A stretch of 64,000 nt of DNA, from positions 215,396-279,395 of the forward strand of contig JAVSMW010000002.1 of NCBI GenBank assembly GCA_032027005.1. The letters are read 5' to 3'. The stretch comes from JAVSMW01 sp032027005. GTDB taxonomy: Bacteria; Bacillota; Thermincolia; Thermincolales; UBA2595. The notes under the pieces were generated by a model. The model was given only the letters and a program-made list of their open reading frames with translations, ran no database searches and was not told the origin of the DNA. Below, piece by piece: positions 8,345 through 15,716 of the stretch. Position 1 is the stretch's first letter. The number at the start of each line of letters is the position of its first letter. Both the position numbers and the translations under genes were made by a program.

Positions 8345-9856
8345 ATGGTGAAAATGAGCAATAAACAAGCTAAATCGGATGTCATCTTAATTGGTGCCGG
8401 AATAATGAGTGCCACTTTGGGGTCACTGCTGAAAGAATTAGTACCGGACTGGAAAATTACTGCATTTGAAAGACGTGAAAAGGCAGGAGAGGAAAGCTCT
8501 AATGAAATGAATAATGCGGGAACGGGGCATTCTTCACTGTGCGAGCTTAACTACACCCCTGAACAACCGGATGGGTCCGTTGATATTAGCAAAGCAATAA
8601 GAGTTAATGAAGAGTATCAGGTTTCAAAGCAATTTTGGTCTTATCTTGTAAAAAGCAAGCTGATACAAAATCCTCAGGACTTTATTGTGCGAGTGCCTCA
8701 TATGAGTTTTGTACAAGGTGAACAGAATGTAAAGTTCTTAAAAAAACGTTTTGAAATAATGTCTGGCAATCCCCTGTTTCAAGGGATGGAATTTTCTGAT
8801 GACTCCGGAAAACTGATGGAATGGATCCCGCTTATGATGCGTGACCGGAAATTGAACAAACCTATGGCCGCAACAAGAATAGAATCTGGAACGGATGTCA
8901 ACTTTGGCGCGTTAACCCGCATATTGTTTGACTACTTACAAAATAAAAACGTCAACATAAAATTCAAACATCATGTTGATAATATTAAACGTACCAGCGA
9001 TGGCTCGTGGGAATTGAAAGTGCGGAATGTCGACAGCGGTGCAATAGAATTCCATACGGCAAAGTTCGTCTTTATCGGTGCCGGGGGAGGAAGCCTGCCT
9101 TTGCTGCAAAAAGCCGGTATTCCTGAAGCAAAAGGTTATGGAGGATTTCCGGTAAGCGGACTGTTTATGGTGTGTGAAACTCCTGATATTGTGGCTCAGC
9201 ATCAGGCAAAAGTATACGGCCAAGCACCCATTGGTGCTCCCCCAATGTCGGTTCCGCATCTTGACACAAGAGTTATCGAGGGGAAAGAATCATTGTTCTT
9301 TGGCCCCTTTGCCGGTTTCTCGCCAAAGTTTTTAAAATTTGGTTCAATGTTTGATCTTCTAACTTCTATAAAAACGCATAATCTTTTAACTATTTCGGCT
9401 GCAGGCTTGAAGAACTTTACATTGACAAAATACCTGATTAATCAACTCATGTTAACGAAAGAAGAGCGCATGGAAGCATTACGGGATTTTGTCCCGAACG
9501 CCAAAAGCGAGGATTGGGAGTTGGTGATAGCTGGCCAGCGTGTGCAAATTATTAAAAATACTGCTGCCGGCAAAGGAATGCTTCAATTTGGTACGGAAGT
9601 GCTTAGTTCCGCTGATGGCTCGATAGCTGCCTTGCTCGGTGCTTCTCCCGGTGCCTCAACAGTCGTCTCCATCATGCTGGAGGTAATGAAAAAATGCTTC
9701 CCGCAGCATGTAAAAGCATGGGAGCCGAAATTAAAAGAAATGATTCCTTCTTATGGCGTGTCACTATTGAAGAACCCGGAGCTTATTCGCGAAATTTATA
9801 CTTATACAGCGCAGACCCTTGGCTTATCAGACGAAAAACAGGCGAATTTAGCATAA
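8345..9856 (+). CDS. mqo: Malate:quinone oxidoreductase
   Basis: A peripheral membrane FAD enzyme oxidising malate to oxaloacetate and passing electrons to the quinone pool. The 503-residue protein starts with a FAD Rossmann motif (DVILIGAGIMSATLGSLL) followed by the Mqo-characteristic ERREKAGEESSNEMNNAGTGHS segment. The C-terminal FAD loop region (LLGASPGASTVVSIML) is also typical. The ATG has GGGAG eight bases upstream. Mqo is unusual in strictly fermentative clostridia and implies a menaquinone-linked respiratory chain. A strong terminator follows at 9906. Confidence 0.95.
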   Translation: MVKMSNKQAKSDVILIGAGIMSATLGSLLKELVPDWKITAFERREKAGEESSNEMNNAGTGHSSLCELNYTPEQPDGSVDISKAIRVNEEYQVSKQFWSYLVKSKLIQNPQDFIVRVPHMSFVQGEQNVKFLKKRFEIMSGNPLFQGMEFSDDSGKLMEWIPLMMRDRKLNKPMAATRIESGTDVNFGALTRILFDYLQNKNVNIKFKHHVDNIKRTSDGSWELKVRNVDSGAIEFHTAKFVFIGAGGGSLPLLQKAGIPEAKGYGGFPVSGLFMVCETPDIVAQHQAKVYGQAPIGAPPMSVPHLDTRVIEGKESLFFGPFAGFSPKFLKFGSMFDLLTSIKTHNLLTISAAGLKNFTLTKYLINQLMLTKEERMEALRDFVPNAKSEDWELVIAGQRVQIIKNTAAGKGMLQFGTEVLSSADGSIAALLGASPGASTVVSIMLEVMKKCFPQHVKAWEPKLKEMIPSYGVSLLKNPELIREIYTYTAQTLGLSDEKQANLA

Positions 9857-9905
9857 TTGAAAAAATAAACATTGACTGCAACCGAATAGTTTCAATCCGT
9901 AGCGT

Positions 9906-9952
9906 AAAGGAAGTATAAATTGCCGCTTTGGCAAAGTTATGCTTCCTTTTGA
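9906..9952 (+). terminator. Rho-independent terminator after mqo
   Basis: A 13-bp stem with one G-U pair (AAAGGAAGTATAA at 9906-9918 with its partner ending at 9949) encloses a second inner stem (TTGCC/GGCAA) and ends in TTTT. Confidence 0.75.
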
Positions 9953-10079
9953 TTTTGCTGGATTAACAGTGGAAAAGAATTAACAATGTCGGTACAGACA
10001 GATAATCTGGAATTGCAGAAAATTGACGCATGAATATTGCAAAATGCCATAGCGCACCATTAGCAAGGGCAAATATGCG

Positions 10080-10108
10080 TTGACAATACTTTGATGTCCA
10101 AGTATAAT
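10080..10108 (+). promoter_or_regulatory. Consensus sigmaA promoter with embedded MarR operator
   Basis: TTGACA (10080-10085), a 17-base spacer and TATAAT (10103-10108) match the consensus exactly. The spacer holds a 16-base palindrome-like element, ACTTTGATGTCCAAGT (10088-10103), matching 14 of 16 positions of the element at 10562 when reverse-complemented. Repressor binding here would block polymerase. Transcription would begin about at the marR ATG (10115), giving a leaderless or nearly leaderless mRNA. Confidence 0.75.
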
Positions 10109-10114
10109 GGGGAT

Positions 10115-10540
10115 ATGAAAACAGATAATACTATTTATTTAATTGGGAGAATCAGAGAAAGAGCCAACAGTTTCTTGTTGAAAGAGTTAAGCCGGATAGG
10201 TTTTACGGATTTGGCACCATCCCATGGAGATATTTTGGCAGCCTTGTTTCAGCATAAAGAACTTACTATGACACAAATTGCTAATAACATCCATAGAGAT
10301 AGGTCGACTGTAACAACTCTGGTAAATAAATTAATTAATTTGGGATATATTGCGCCTCATAAGGATCCCAATGACAGCAGGTCAACGATAATATCTTTAA
10401 CGGAAAAAGGAAAAAAACTTGAGCCGGATTTTCAGGAAATATCTCAAAAACTCAATGTTAATGTATATGCAGGAATTAGTGTAGATGAAAGAGAAGCTTT
10501 TCAGAAAGTGTTAAATAAAATTTATGATAACTTAGGTTAG
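10115..10540 (+). CDS. MarR-family transcriptional regulator
   Basis: A winged-helix repressor of 141 residues with the MarR pattern: N-terminal dimerisation helix, recognition segment (ELTMTQIANNIHRDRSTVTTLVNKL) and wing (GYIAPHKDPNDSRSTIISLTEKG). The frame can be extended to 10091, but the promoter -10 element and spacer would then be inside the gene, so ATG 10115 is preferred. The likely target besides itself is the NAD(P)H oxidoreductase at 11172: a second operator lies just after this gene, though an insertion sequence now separates the two. The inducer is unknown; MarR proteins of such pairs often sense quinones, electrophiles or oxidants. Confidence 0.88.
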   Translation: MKTDNTIYLIGRIRERANSFLLKELSRIGFTDLAPSHGDILAALFQHKELTMTQIANNIHRDRSTVTTLVNKLINLGYIAPHKDPNDSRSTIISLTEKGKKLEPDFQEISQKLNVNVYAGISVDEREAFQKVLNKIYDNLG

Positions 10541-10560
10541 TATAAATTTTTTTAATAAAA

Positions 10561-10578
10561 TACTTGGATACCAAAGTT
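10561..10578 (+). promoter_or_regulatory. Second putative MarR operator
   Basis: ACTTGGATACCAAAGT at 10562-10577 is an imperfect palindrome (six of eight half-site positions) and nearly the reverse complement of the element inside the marR promoter. It sits 21 bases after marR, in what was presumably the promoter region of the NAD(P)H oxidoreductase before the insertion sequence arrived. A possible -35/-10 pair (TTGACG near 10605, TAAATA 16 bases on) lies just downstream. Confidence 0.6.
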
Positions 10579-10629
10579 TTATGCTTGATATTCAGGAAAA
10601 TACTTTGACGGGAAAAGAACCGTTAATAA

Positions 10630-11148
10630 ATAGCCTCTCGGAATTGAGAGGGGGAAATCGCTAGATTTGGTAAAAAGTAACTGGAAATTTTGAAATGTGA
10701 AGATTAAACGACTGTTCTCTTTAAATTATCCGAGAAAATGGGCATGCCAAAAAAGCCTGACAGTATTTGAAAAGATCAGGTTTCAGAATTAGTTTTTCAG
10801 GATTAGTTTTAGTTAAGCGGCTTGGGAGAAGATAAGATGCTTAAGATTTTTTAAATCATCTTTTTTGTGGGCATACCAAGCGTCCATATGTTGGCACATC
10901 ATGATGCCGTAAATGCGTATATACCACATNNNNNNNNNNNNNNNNNNNNNNNNNNNNNNNNNNNNNNNNNNNNNNNNNNNNNNNNNNNNNNNNNNNNNNN
11001 NNNNNNNNNNNNNNNNNNNNNNNNNNNNNNNNNNNNNNNNNNNNNNNNNNTAAAATGAAATCCCCCTACTGAAAAGTAGGAGGAATTCAATATCGATGGT
11101 TCGAGCAAAGCCTTGTACCATCTGACTCGGCGAATGCCGAGAGGCTAT
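10630..11148 (-). mobile_element. Insertion sequence with terminal inverted repeats, interior lost in an assembly gap
   Basis: The 16-base ends are inverted repeats with one mismatch: ATAGCCTCTCGG-A-ATT at 10630-10645 and the complement of ATAGCCTCTCGG-C-ATT at 11133-11148. Between them, on the minus strand, a frame enters from the gap and ends at 10813 (MWYIRIYGIMMCQHMD ... LIFSQAA), plausibly the transposase C-terminus. Next to the right end is a perfect hairpin (CCTACT-GAAA-AGTAGG, around 11065) with a purine-rich site that could serve the transposase start. The 121 N probably stand for a collapsed multi-copy element, so the true length is unknown. The family was not determined, and target-site duplications are not clear. 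Confidence 0.65.
10930..11050. other. Assembly gap (121 N)
   Basis: An unresolved stretch inside the insertion sequence. Frames spanning it are not reliable. Confidence 1.
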
Positions 11149-11171
11149 TATAATTAACAGGAGGAATATGA

Positions 11172-11753
11172 ATGAACCACTTAGTTGTTTTTGCACACCC
11201 AAATCCAAATAGTTTCGGGAAAGGAATTGTAGATGCTGTTGTTAAGGCCTCAGCAGAAAAAGACGCGGATGTTCGGGTCAGAGATCTTTATCAAATAGAT
11301 TTTAACCCGGTTTTAAAACCTGGCGATTTTGAAAGCTTCCAGAGTGGGCAAATTCCCGCAGATATTGCAGCTGAACAAGAACAAATTAAATGGGCTGACC
11401 TTGTTACTTTTGTTTATCCTGTGTGGTGGTCCGGACTTCCAGCAATATTAAAGGGATATGTAGATAGAGTTTTTTCCTATGGCTTTGCGTATGAGTATGT
11501 GGATGGAGTCCCAAATGGTTTGTTGAAAGGAAAGAGAGCACTTTTGCTCAGCACTACCGGCGCGCCAAGTGAAATGAACGATGAGACCGGCATGAGCAAT
11601 TCAATGAAACAAACCACAGATGAAGCTATTTTTAAGTTTACCGGGATGGAAGAAGTAAGACATGTCTTTTTTGGTGCGGTGCCGCATGTATCTGATGAAA
11701 CCCGCCAGGATTATTTAAAGGAAGCAGAGAGAATAACAAAAGAAAATTTATAA
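11172..11753 (+). CDS. NAD(P)H-dependent flavin oxidoreductase, KefF/MdaB/quinone-reductase family
   Basis: A flavodoxin-like-fold oxidoreductase of 193 residues, probably using FMN or FAD for two-electron reduction of quinones or electrophiles in the cytoplasm. Diagnostic segments are the N-terminal phosphate-binding VVFAHPNPNSFGK, the YPVWWSGLPAILKGYVDRVF motif region around residues 86-105, and a LLLSTTGAP loop. AGGAGG lies six bases before the ATG. It sits 23 bases beyond the right end of the insertion sequence and downstream of a MarR gene and operator, suggesting an originally MarR-controlled detoxification gene whose promoter was displaced or replaced by the element. Confidence 0.9.
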   Translation: MNHLVVFAHPNPNSFGKGIVDAVVKASAEKDADVRVRDLYQIDFNPVLKPGDFESFQSGQIPADIAAEQEQIKWADLVTFVYPVWWSGLPAILKGYVDRVFSYGFAYEYVDGVPNGLLKGKRALLLSTTGAPSEMNDETGMSNSMKQTTDEAIFKFTGMEEVRHVFFGAVPHVSDETRQDYLKEAERITKENL

Positions 11754-11925
11754 GCGTTCTTACGATAAAATTTAAACAAGGCCAGGTGCCGGGGAATCGC
11801 AAAGTGCAGAACATATAGCGGCTCTGGTTTATGATGGAAGCCGCGACGTATATTTTGATTATATGGTCAATATTAATAAATTGTACTTGCACTCTCTATC
11901 GCCTTTCCTCAAAATACCATATAAA

Positions 11926-11967
11926 TTCAGCCTATCAGAAACAACAGATACGGCTGGATTTTTTTGT
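11926..11967 (+). terminator. Terminator after the NAD(P)H oxidoreductase
   Basis: CAGCC (11928-11932) plus TATC pair with GATA and GGCTG (11952-11956). ATTTTTTT follows. Confidence 0.6.
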
Positions 11968-12010
11968 TTTTCTTAAGGTGAGTATTATCAAGAGCTGATG
12001 GGTCAAGGGG

Positions 12011-12060
12011 TAGAAAGTTATGTGTGTGTAGAAAGTTATGTGTGTGTAGAAAGTTATGTG
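12011..12060 (+). repeat. 18-bp tandem repeat, 2.8 copies
   Basis: The unit TAGAAAGTTATGTGTGTG starts at 12011, 12029 and 12047; the third copy is partial. It is a noncoding minisatellite upstream of the cytochrome gene. Confidence 0.9.
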
Positions 12061-12335
12061 ACGAAAAGTTAAAAATTTATAGAAAAAAAATAAATAAATT
12101 TAGTTGTACTTTGAAGGAATTTTTGGATAAACATAGAATAATTTACCATGAGTCATGTACCAGATAGTGCAACCATGCAGTTGAGAAAAGACAGAAACAG
12201 GTACTCCAGGTAACTTCATCCTGTTCTCGTGGGGGTTTCCACGTAGTTTCTTAGCATTAATGAAGGAAAGGGGGGTAGTCAGAGGGTTTATTGTGATAGT
12301 ACATACTTGGGCATAATGAAGGAGAGTGAGCAAAA
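12061..12335. other. Spacer upstream of the cytochrome gene
   Basis: About 275 bases without a supported gene. It is AT-rich at the start and contains GTTCTCGTGGGGGTTTCCAC, a weak hairpin near 12224, but no riboswitch or promoter could be named. It ends in the AAGGAGAG ribosome site of the cytochrome gene. Confidence 0.5.
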
Positions 12336-13550
12336 ATGAAAAAGTATTGGTGGATTTCTTTGGTCTTGTTATTGGTGTTGGCTATTCCTGTGGGAGCAGC
12401 ACAAGTTATCAAGATCTATGTTAACGGCGCAGAATTAAAGTCAGACGTTCCGGCTCAAATTATCAATGGCAGGACTATGGTTCCGATTAGAGCCATTGCC
12501 GAATATTTCGGCAAAGAAGTAAGCTGGGATGACAAGACAAAAACAGTTACAATTTCCGGGACAAACCTCGATTTGGTTTCCAAAATTAGTAAGGAATGGT
12601 CAACAGCCGGCCATGCCAAGACAGTTGAGCCCCTTGCCTACTCCGGTATAAGGGATGGCTGTATGCCATGCCACGCAGGTAACGGCTTACAGCAATATGG
12701 TACTGACAAACCGTTCACCCCAAGCAAAAATATTGTGAGCAATCCTATTGCTACTGACAAAGCCTATCTCGAAAAGGATCCTAATAATAAAAATTATACC
12801 TTTATGTTTGATCCTCATGCAGCTGAACTGCCAAGGACAATTGACTGTGCGGCCTGCCACTCCGGCACCGGCGCTGAGATCATGAAATCTGGTGTTATAC
12901 CTGCAAAACTGAACGTTTTCTCCGGCGGCACCGCTGATTTGAAAGTAGGAAACAAAAACGCTTTGTGCTTCACCTGCCACAACGGTAGAAGAGATGTAGA
13001 CAAAATTTATAAAGATTGGACAGATCCGAAAGTTAGCAACGCAAACGTATATCCGCATCATGGCTGGGGCTCACTCGTTAGCGGTCAGGGTGGTATGGAA
13101 TATCCCGGTGTTACATATGCCCAGTCTACCACTCACCAGTCTCTGGGCTGTATTGGCTGCCATATGGGTAAAACTAAAGAGGGCTATGTATCCCACGAGT
13201 TTAAGCCGAATATTGCTACCTGCAACAAGTGCCATCCCGGCCAAACCGAGTTTACCATGGGCGGCAGCCTGAAGAAAGAGCTTGAAACAAAAATGGCCAC
13301 ACTTGAGAAGCTTATTCTGGCCAAAATCCCCGGTGCAGTTGAAGTTGGTGTTGATAATGCAACTGCTCCAGCAGTTGACAAAGATGGCCAGCGTATTGAC
13401 GCCAAAAATGTTACTTCTGTCGAAGCCTTAGTAGGAGCTTACAACTATGCAATAATTCACTGGGAACTAGAGCAGGGCGCAAAAGGTGCGCACAACCCGA
13501 AATATGCAAGGGCTCTGTTAGACGAATCCATCAAAGCTCTGCAGAAGTAG
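12336..13550 (+). CDS. Secreted pentaheme cytochrome c with copper-amine-oxidase-type N-terminal domain
   Basis: Residues 1-22 are a signal peptide. Residues ~24-75 match the copper amine oxidase N-terminal (stalk-like) domain common on Firmicute surface proteins (NGRTMVPIRAIAEYFGKEV). Five CXXCH heme sites follow, with first cysteines at 109, 171, 211, 272 and 296 (CMPCH, CAACH, CFTCH, CIGCH, CNKCH). Several extra histidines (HAKT, DPHAAEL, YPHHGW, STTHQS, SHEF) could be distal ligands. The protein is 404 residues, has no membrane anchor after the signal peptide, and ends in an alpha-helical heme-free region. It probably acts outside the membrane in electron transfer, to an extracellular acceptor or a nitrogen or sulfur oxide; the substrate cannot be read from sequence. 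AAGGAGAG precedes the ATG. Confidence 0.9.
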   Translation: MKKYWWISLVLLLVLAIPVGAAQVIKIYVNGAELKSDVPAQIINGRTMVPIRAIAEYFGKEVSWDDKTKTVTISGTNLDLVSKISKEWSTAGHAKTVEPLAYSGIRDGCMPCHAGNGLQQYGTDKPFTPSKNIVSNPIATDKAYLEKDPNNKNYTFMFDPHAAELPRTIDCAACHSGTGAEIMKSGVIPAKLNVFSGGTADLKVGNKNALCFTCHNGRRDVDKIYKDWTDPKVSNANVYPHHGWGSLVSGQGGMEYPGVTYAQSTTHQSLGCIGCHMGKTKEGYVSHEFKPNIATCNKCHPGQTEFTMGGSLKKELETKMATLEKLILAKIPGAVEVGVDNATAPAVDKDGQRIDAKNVTSVEALVGAYNYAIIHWELEQGAKGAHNPKYARALLDESIKALQK

Positions 13551-13572
13551 GTCTGGTAATTTAGTTCAATAG

Positions 13573-13617
13573 AAAAAAACCCTCCTATGGTGGAATACTA
13601 CTATAGGAGGGTTTTTT
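13573..13617 (+). terminator. Strong bidirectional terminator
   Basis: AAAAAACCCTCCTAT and ATAGGAGGGTTTTTT form a long stem between the cytochrome gene and the convergent frameshifted gene. It has A and T runs on both sides. Confidence 0.9.
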
Positions 13618-13645
13618 ATATAGCTGAACTACAACACTAAACAAT

Positions 13646-14162
13646 TCAAAACCCCGCCAAGTGCCTGGCATATTCCAAAGGTGTAGGCAGTACGGCCGGC
13701 AAGACCTGGCGTTCGTCCGCACTCCTCAATGCTTTCATGTCTCCTGCGTAATTTAGCTGGACTCCCCAAAAAGCTAGCCAGAGCTTTTTTGCCTGGAACG
13801 ATCTGTTCCCTGTTTTTTGAATTGGAAATAATACTGCCCTTTTTGGCTACTCAATTTATTGGTGTTAGCCGAGCTTGAGCCAAACAGGTCAATCAGTCCT
13901 TTGATTTTATGGTAATTTGTAAACCGCAGAGACAGGCGGTGGGGGTTTGCAAAATAATATGGCAGGACAAAAAAACCGATCACTGATCCCAGAAACAAGT
14001 GATTACCGTTAAATTTGTATTCGTAGGGCAAATCTGGTATTATAAAGTCAGTACTAAGTTTGTTTGATATAATTACCCTGCCAAGTTCCTTCTCAGCTCC
14101 GGCTCTTTCCAAAAGACAGGCCGACTGAATCATTTAGGGTAACGGGTTCTCATCTTGGTCAT
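13646..14162 (-). pseudogene. Unknown gene interrupted by two single-base frameshifts
   Basis: Reading the minus strand, a good ribosome site (AAGGGAG) precedes ATG at 14162, which opens MTKMRTRYPK and stops. The frame one base over continues from 14133 as MIQSACLLERAGAEKELG for about 119 codons. Restoring one A in the AAA run near 14134 joins them. Later, restoring one A in the A6 run near 13812-13817 converts the tail into SFQAKKLWLAFWGVQLNYAG ... LEYARHLAGF, ending at 13646. The repaired product would be about 170 residues with good coding character. I do not recognise the family. A hydrophobic segment (LFLGSVIGFFVLPYYF) may be a membrane or core strand. The errors could be real decay or sequencing homopolymer errors. 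Confidence 0.55.
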
Positions 14163-14208
14163 TTTTACACTCCCTTCGAATAAACCAGTTATTTAGTCTC
14201 TTGTTTAT

Positions 14209-14238
14209 AAACTCCACCTGAAGTAAATTTTACTTTAT
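14209..14238 (+). repeat. Dispersed repeat, partial copy D
   Basis: AAACTCCACCTGAAGTAAA followed by TTTTACTTTA matches the right half of copies B and C, with drift. It lies in the spacer upstream of the RIC gene. Confidence 0.5.
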
Positions 14239-14316
14239 TTTATGTTAAGGCATAATATTGGGAACTATAGCTTAGATAATAAAAGTATGGACAATTAGAA
14301 TGGAGGTTAAAGCGAA

Positions 14317-15024
14317 ATGGAAACTGTATTTACCACCTCAGATAAGCTGGGTGACGTTGTTGCCAAATTTCCCAAAGCCAGTGAGATTTTTAAACGCTAC
14401 CACATTGATTATTGCTGTGGCGGGCAAAGACCTCTGTCGGCAGCTATCCAGGAACAAGACCTCAACGGAAATGATATTTTGGAAGATCTGCATAAAGCCT
14501 TCCGGGAAGTGCAGGCTGTCAAACAGGATGCGGCCGTGGATTGGCGGCAGGCACCTCTTGGCAAACTCATCGATCATATTGTGAATACACATCACGCCTT
14601 TCTTAATCAGGAACTTCCTCAAATAAGTGAAGATGTTAAGAAAATTTTGCGGGTTCATGGTGCTCACCATGGGGCCGTACTTTCGAAGGTTCATAAATTA
14701 TTTCATACCTTAAAGATGGAATTAGAGGAGCATCTTATCAAAGAGGAAGAAATATTATTCCCCATGATCAGGGAGTATGAAAAAAACCCATCAGCCGCCG
14801 GTTTGCCAAGAATCCGTGAAACCGTCACTGAAATTGAAAGTGAGCATACCGCAGTCGGAGACATCTTAAAAGAGCTGCGGAGCATTACTGAGCAATATGC
14901 TGCCCCCGGAGATGCCTGCACGACTTTCAGGCTGACCTATCAAAAGCTGGAGGAGCTGGAGTCTGACATTTTTCAACATGTTCACCTGGAGAATAACATC
15001 CTTTTTCCCCGGTTAGGGCTGTAA
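14317..15024 (+). CDS. scdA: Iron-sulfur cluster repair di-iron protein (RIC/ScdA/YtfE)
   Basis: Repairs Fe-S clusters damaged by nitric oxide or peroxide; cytoplasmic. The N-terminal ScdA domain has the conserved FKRYHIDYCCGG segment (residues ~24-35). The remainder is a hemerythrin-like four-helix bundle with di-iron ligand candidates in LIDHIVNTHHAFL, HGAHHG, EEHLIKEEEILFP, ESEHTA and HVHLENNILFPRL. At 235 residues it matches the family. TGGAGG lies upstream of the ATG at 14317. In this window it pairs functionally with the flavodiiron protein at 19277, both being NO/O2 defence proteins, though they are not in one operon. It is terminated at 15050-15084. Confidence 0.93.
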   Translation: METVFTTSDKLGDVVAKFPKASEIFKRYHIDYCCGGQRPLSAAIQEQDLNGNDILEDLHKAFREVQAVKQDAAVDWRQAPLGKLIDHIVNTHHAFLNQELPQISEDVKKILRVHGAHHGAVLSKVHKLFHTLKMELEEHLIKEEEILFPMIREYEKNPSAAGLPRIRETVTEIESEHTAVGDILKELRSITEQYAAPGDACTTFRLTYQKLEELESDIFQHVHLENNILFPRLGL

Positions 15025-15049
15025 GGGGCAATTGGGGCTGTAATTAACT

Positions 15050-15088
15050 AAAACCCGGGCTAATGTGAATTAGTTCCGGGTTTTATCT
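15050..15088 (+). terminator. Terminator after the RIC gene
   Basis: AAAACCCGG (15050-15058) pairs with CCGGGTTTT (15076-15084). Confidence 0.75.
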
Positions 15089-15216
15089 TTAGATATATAA
15101 AAAACTAACAAGCAGGGTAAAGAGAAGGAAGATTGACCATCAATGGTTAAATGAGAATTAGTGAAGCAATAGTTTAACTATTAATTAAATATAAAGAATC
15201 GCAGGAGGGATAAGAT

Positions 15217-15645
15217 TTGAGAAATATAGAAGAGTTTCCGGTCCAGGTTAGGTTCCCTATATCATATTGTGATATGGGCATGTTTAATCATGTCAATAAC
15301 GTGAATTTCTACCGTTATTTTGAAGATGCCCGGGCTAAATATTTTGACGAGGTCGGTATATACGAACTGAATAAGAAGATGGGGATATCTGCTTTATTGG
15401 CAGAGTCAAAATGCAAATTCCTACAGCCCCTTGTATATCCGGACAACCTTGTGGTTGGGGCCAAAGTGACCTCTGTAGGAAACACCAGTTTTATTATGGA
15501 GTATTTAATAGTCAGCGAAAAGGTGGGAATTGCCGCCACCGGAGAAGGAGTTCTGGTGATGTACGACTATAATAAATCCCGGAAAGTAAGTGTACCAGAT
15601 GAAATAAGAACTGCCATTGCAGAGCTGGAAAAGCGTTCATCCTAA
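15217..15645 (+). CDS. Acyl-CoA thioesterase, hotdog fold (4HBT/YbgC type)
   Basis: A cytoplasmic hotdog thioesterase of 142 residues. The active-site helix segment YCDMGMFNHVNNVNFYRYFE carries the Asp and His pattern of the 4-hydroxybenzoyl-CoA thioesterase/YbgC group. The start is TTG at 15217, supported by GCAGGAGGGA about seven bases upstream; there is no ATG alternative in this stretch. It is a single gene flanked by terminators. The acyl substrate is not predictable, but an aromatic CoA ligase is encoded 6 kb downstream. Confidence 0.85.
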   Translation: MRNIEEFPVQVRFPISYCDMGMFNHVNNVNFYRYFEDARAKYFDEVGIYELNKKMGISALLAESKCKFLQPLVYPDNLVVGAKVTSVGNTSFIMEYLIVSEKVGIAATGEGVLVMYDYNKSRKVSVPDEIRTAIAELEKRSS

Positions 15646-15681
15646 AGAGAAAAGGCACCCTGGGGGGTGTCTTTTCTCTTG
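15646..15681 (+). terminator. Terminator after the thioesterase gene
   Basis: AGAGAAAAGGCACCC and GGGTGTCTTTTCTCT form a stem ending in a T/C-rich tail. Confidence 0.7.
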
Positions 15682-15716
15682 TACATTAAGAAATTCATAA
15701 GATTAAGATCAAGAGT

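Noticed and set aside
9694..9918. A 74-codon frame overlapping the end of mqo
   Set aside because: It is an out-of-frame shadow of mqo that runs into the mqo terminator.
10813..11208. A 131-codon minus-strand frame across the N gap
   Set aside because: The frame is continuous only because N's were translated as X. Only the two edges can be interpreted, as parts of an insertion sequence.
12061..12335. A riboswitch (for example c-di-GMP) upstream of the cytochrome gene
   Set aside because: I could not find the conserved core of any riboswitch class; only weak local hairpins are present.
13769..13791. AAAAGCT / AGCTTTTTT as a terminator
   Set aside because: It lies inside the repaired reading frame of the frameshifted gene, and the much stronger terminator is at 13573-13617.
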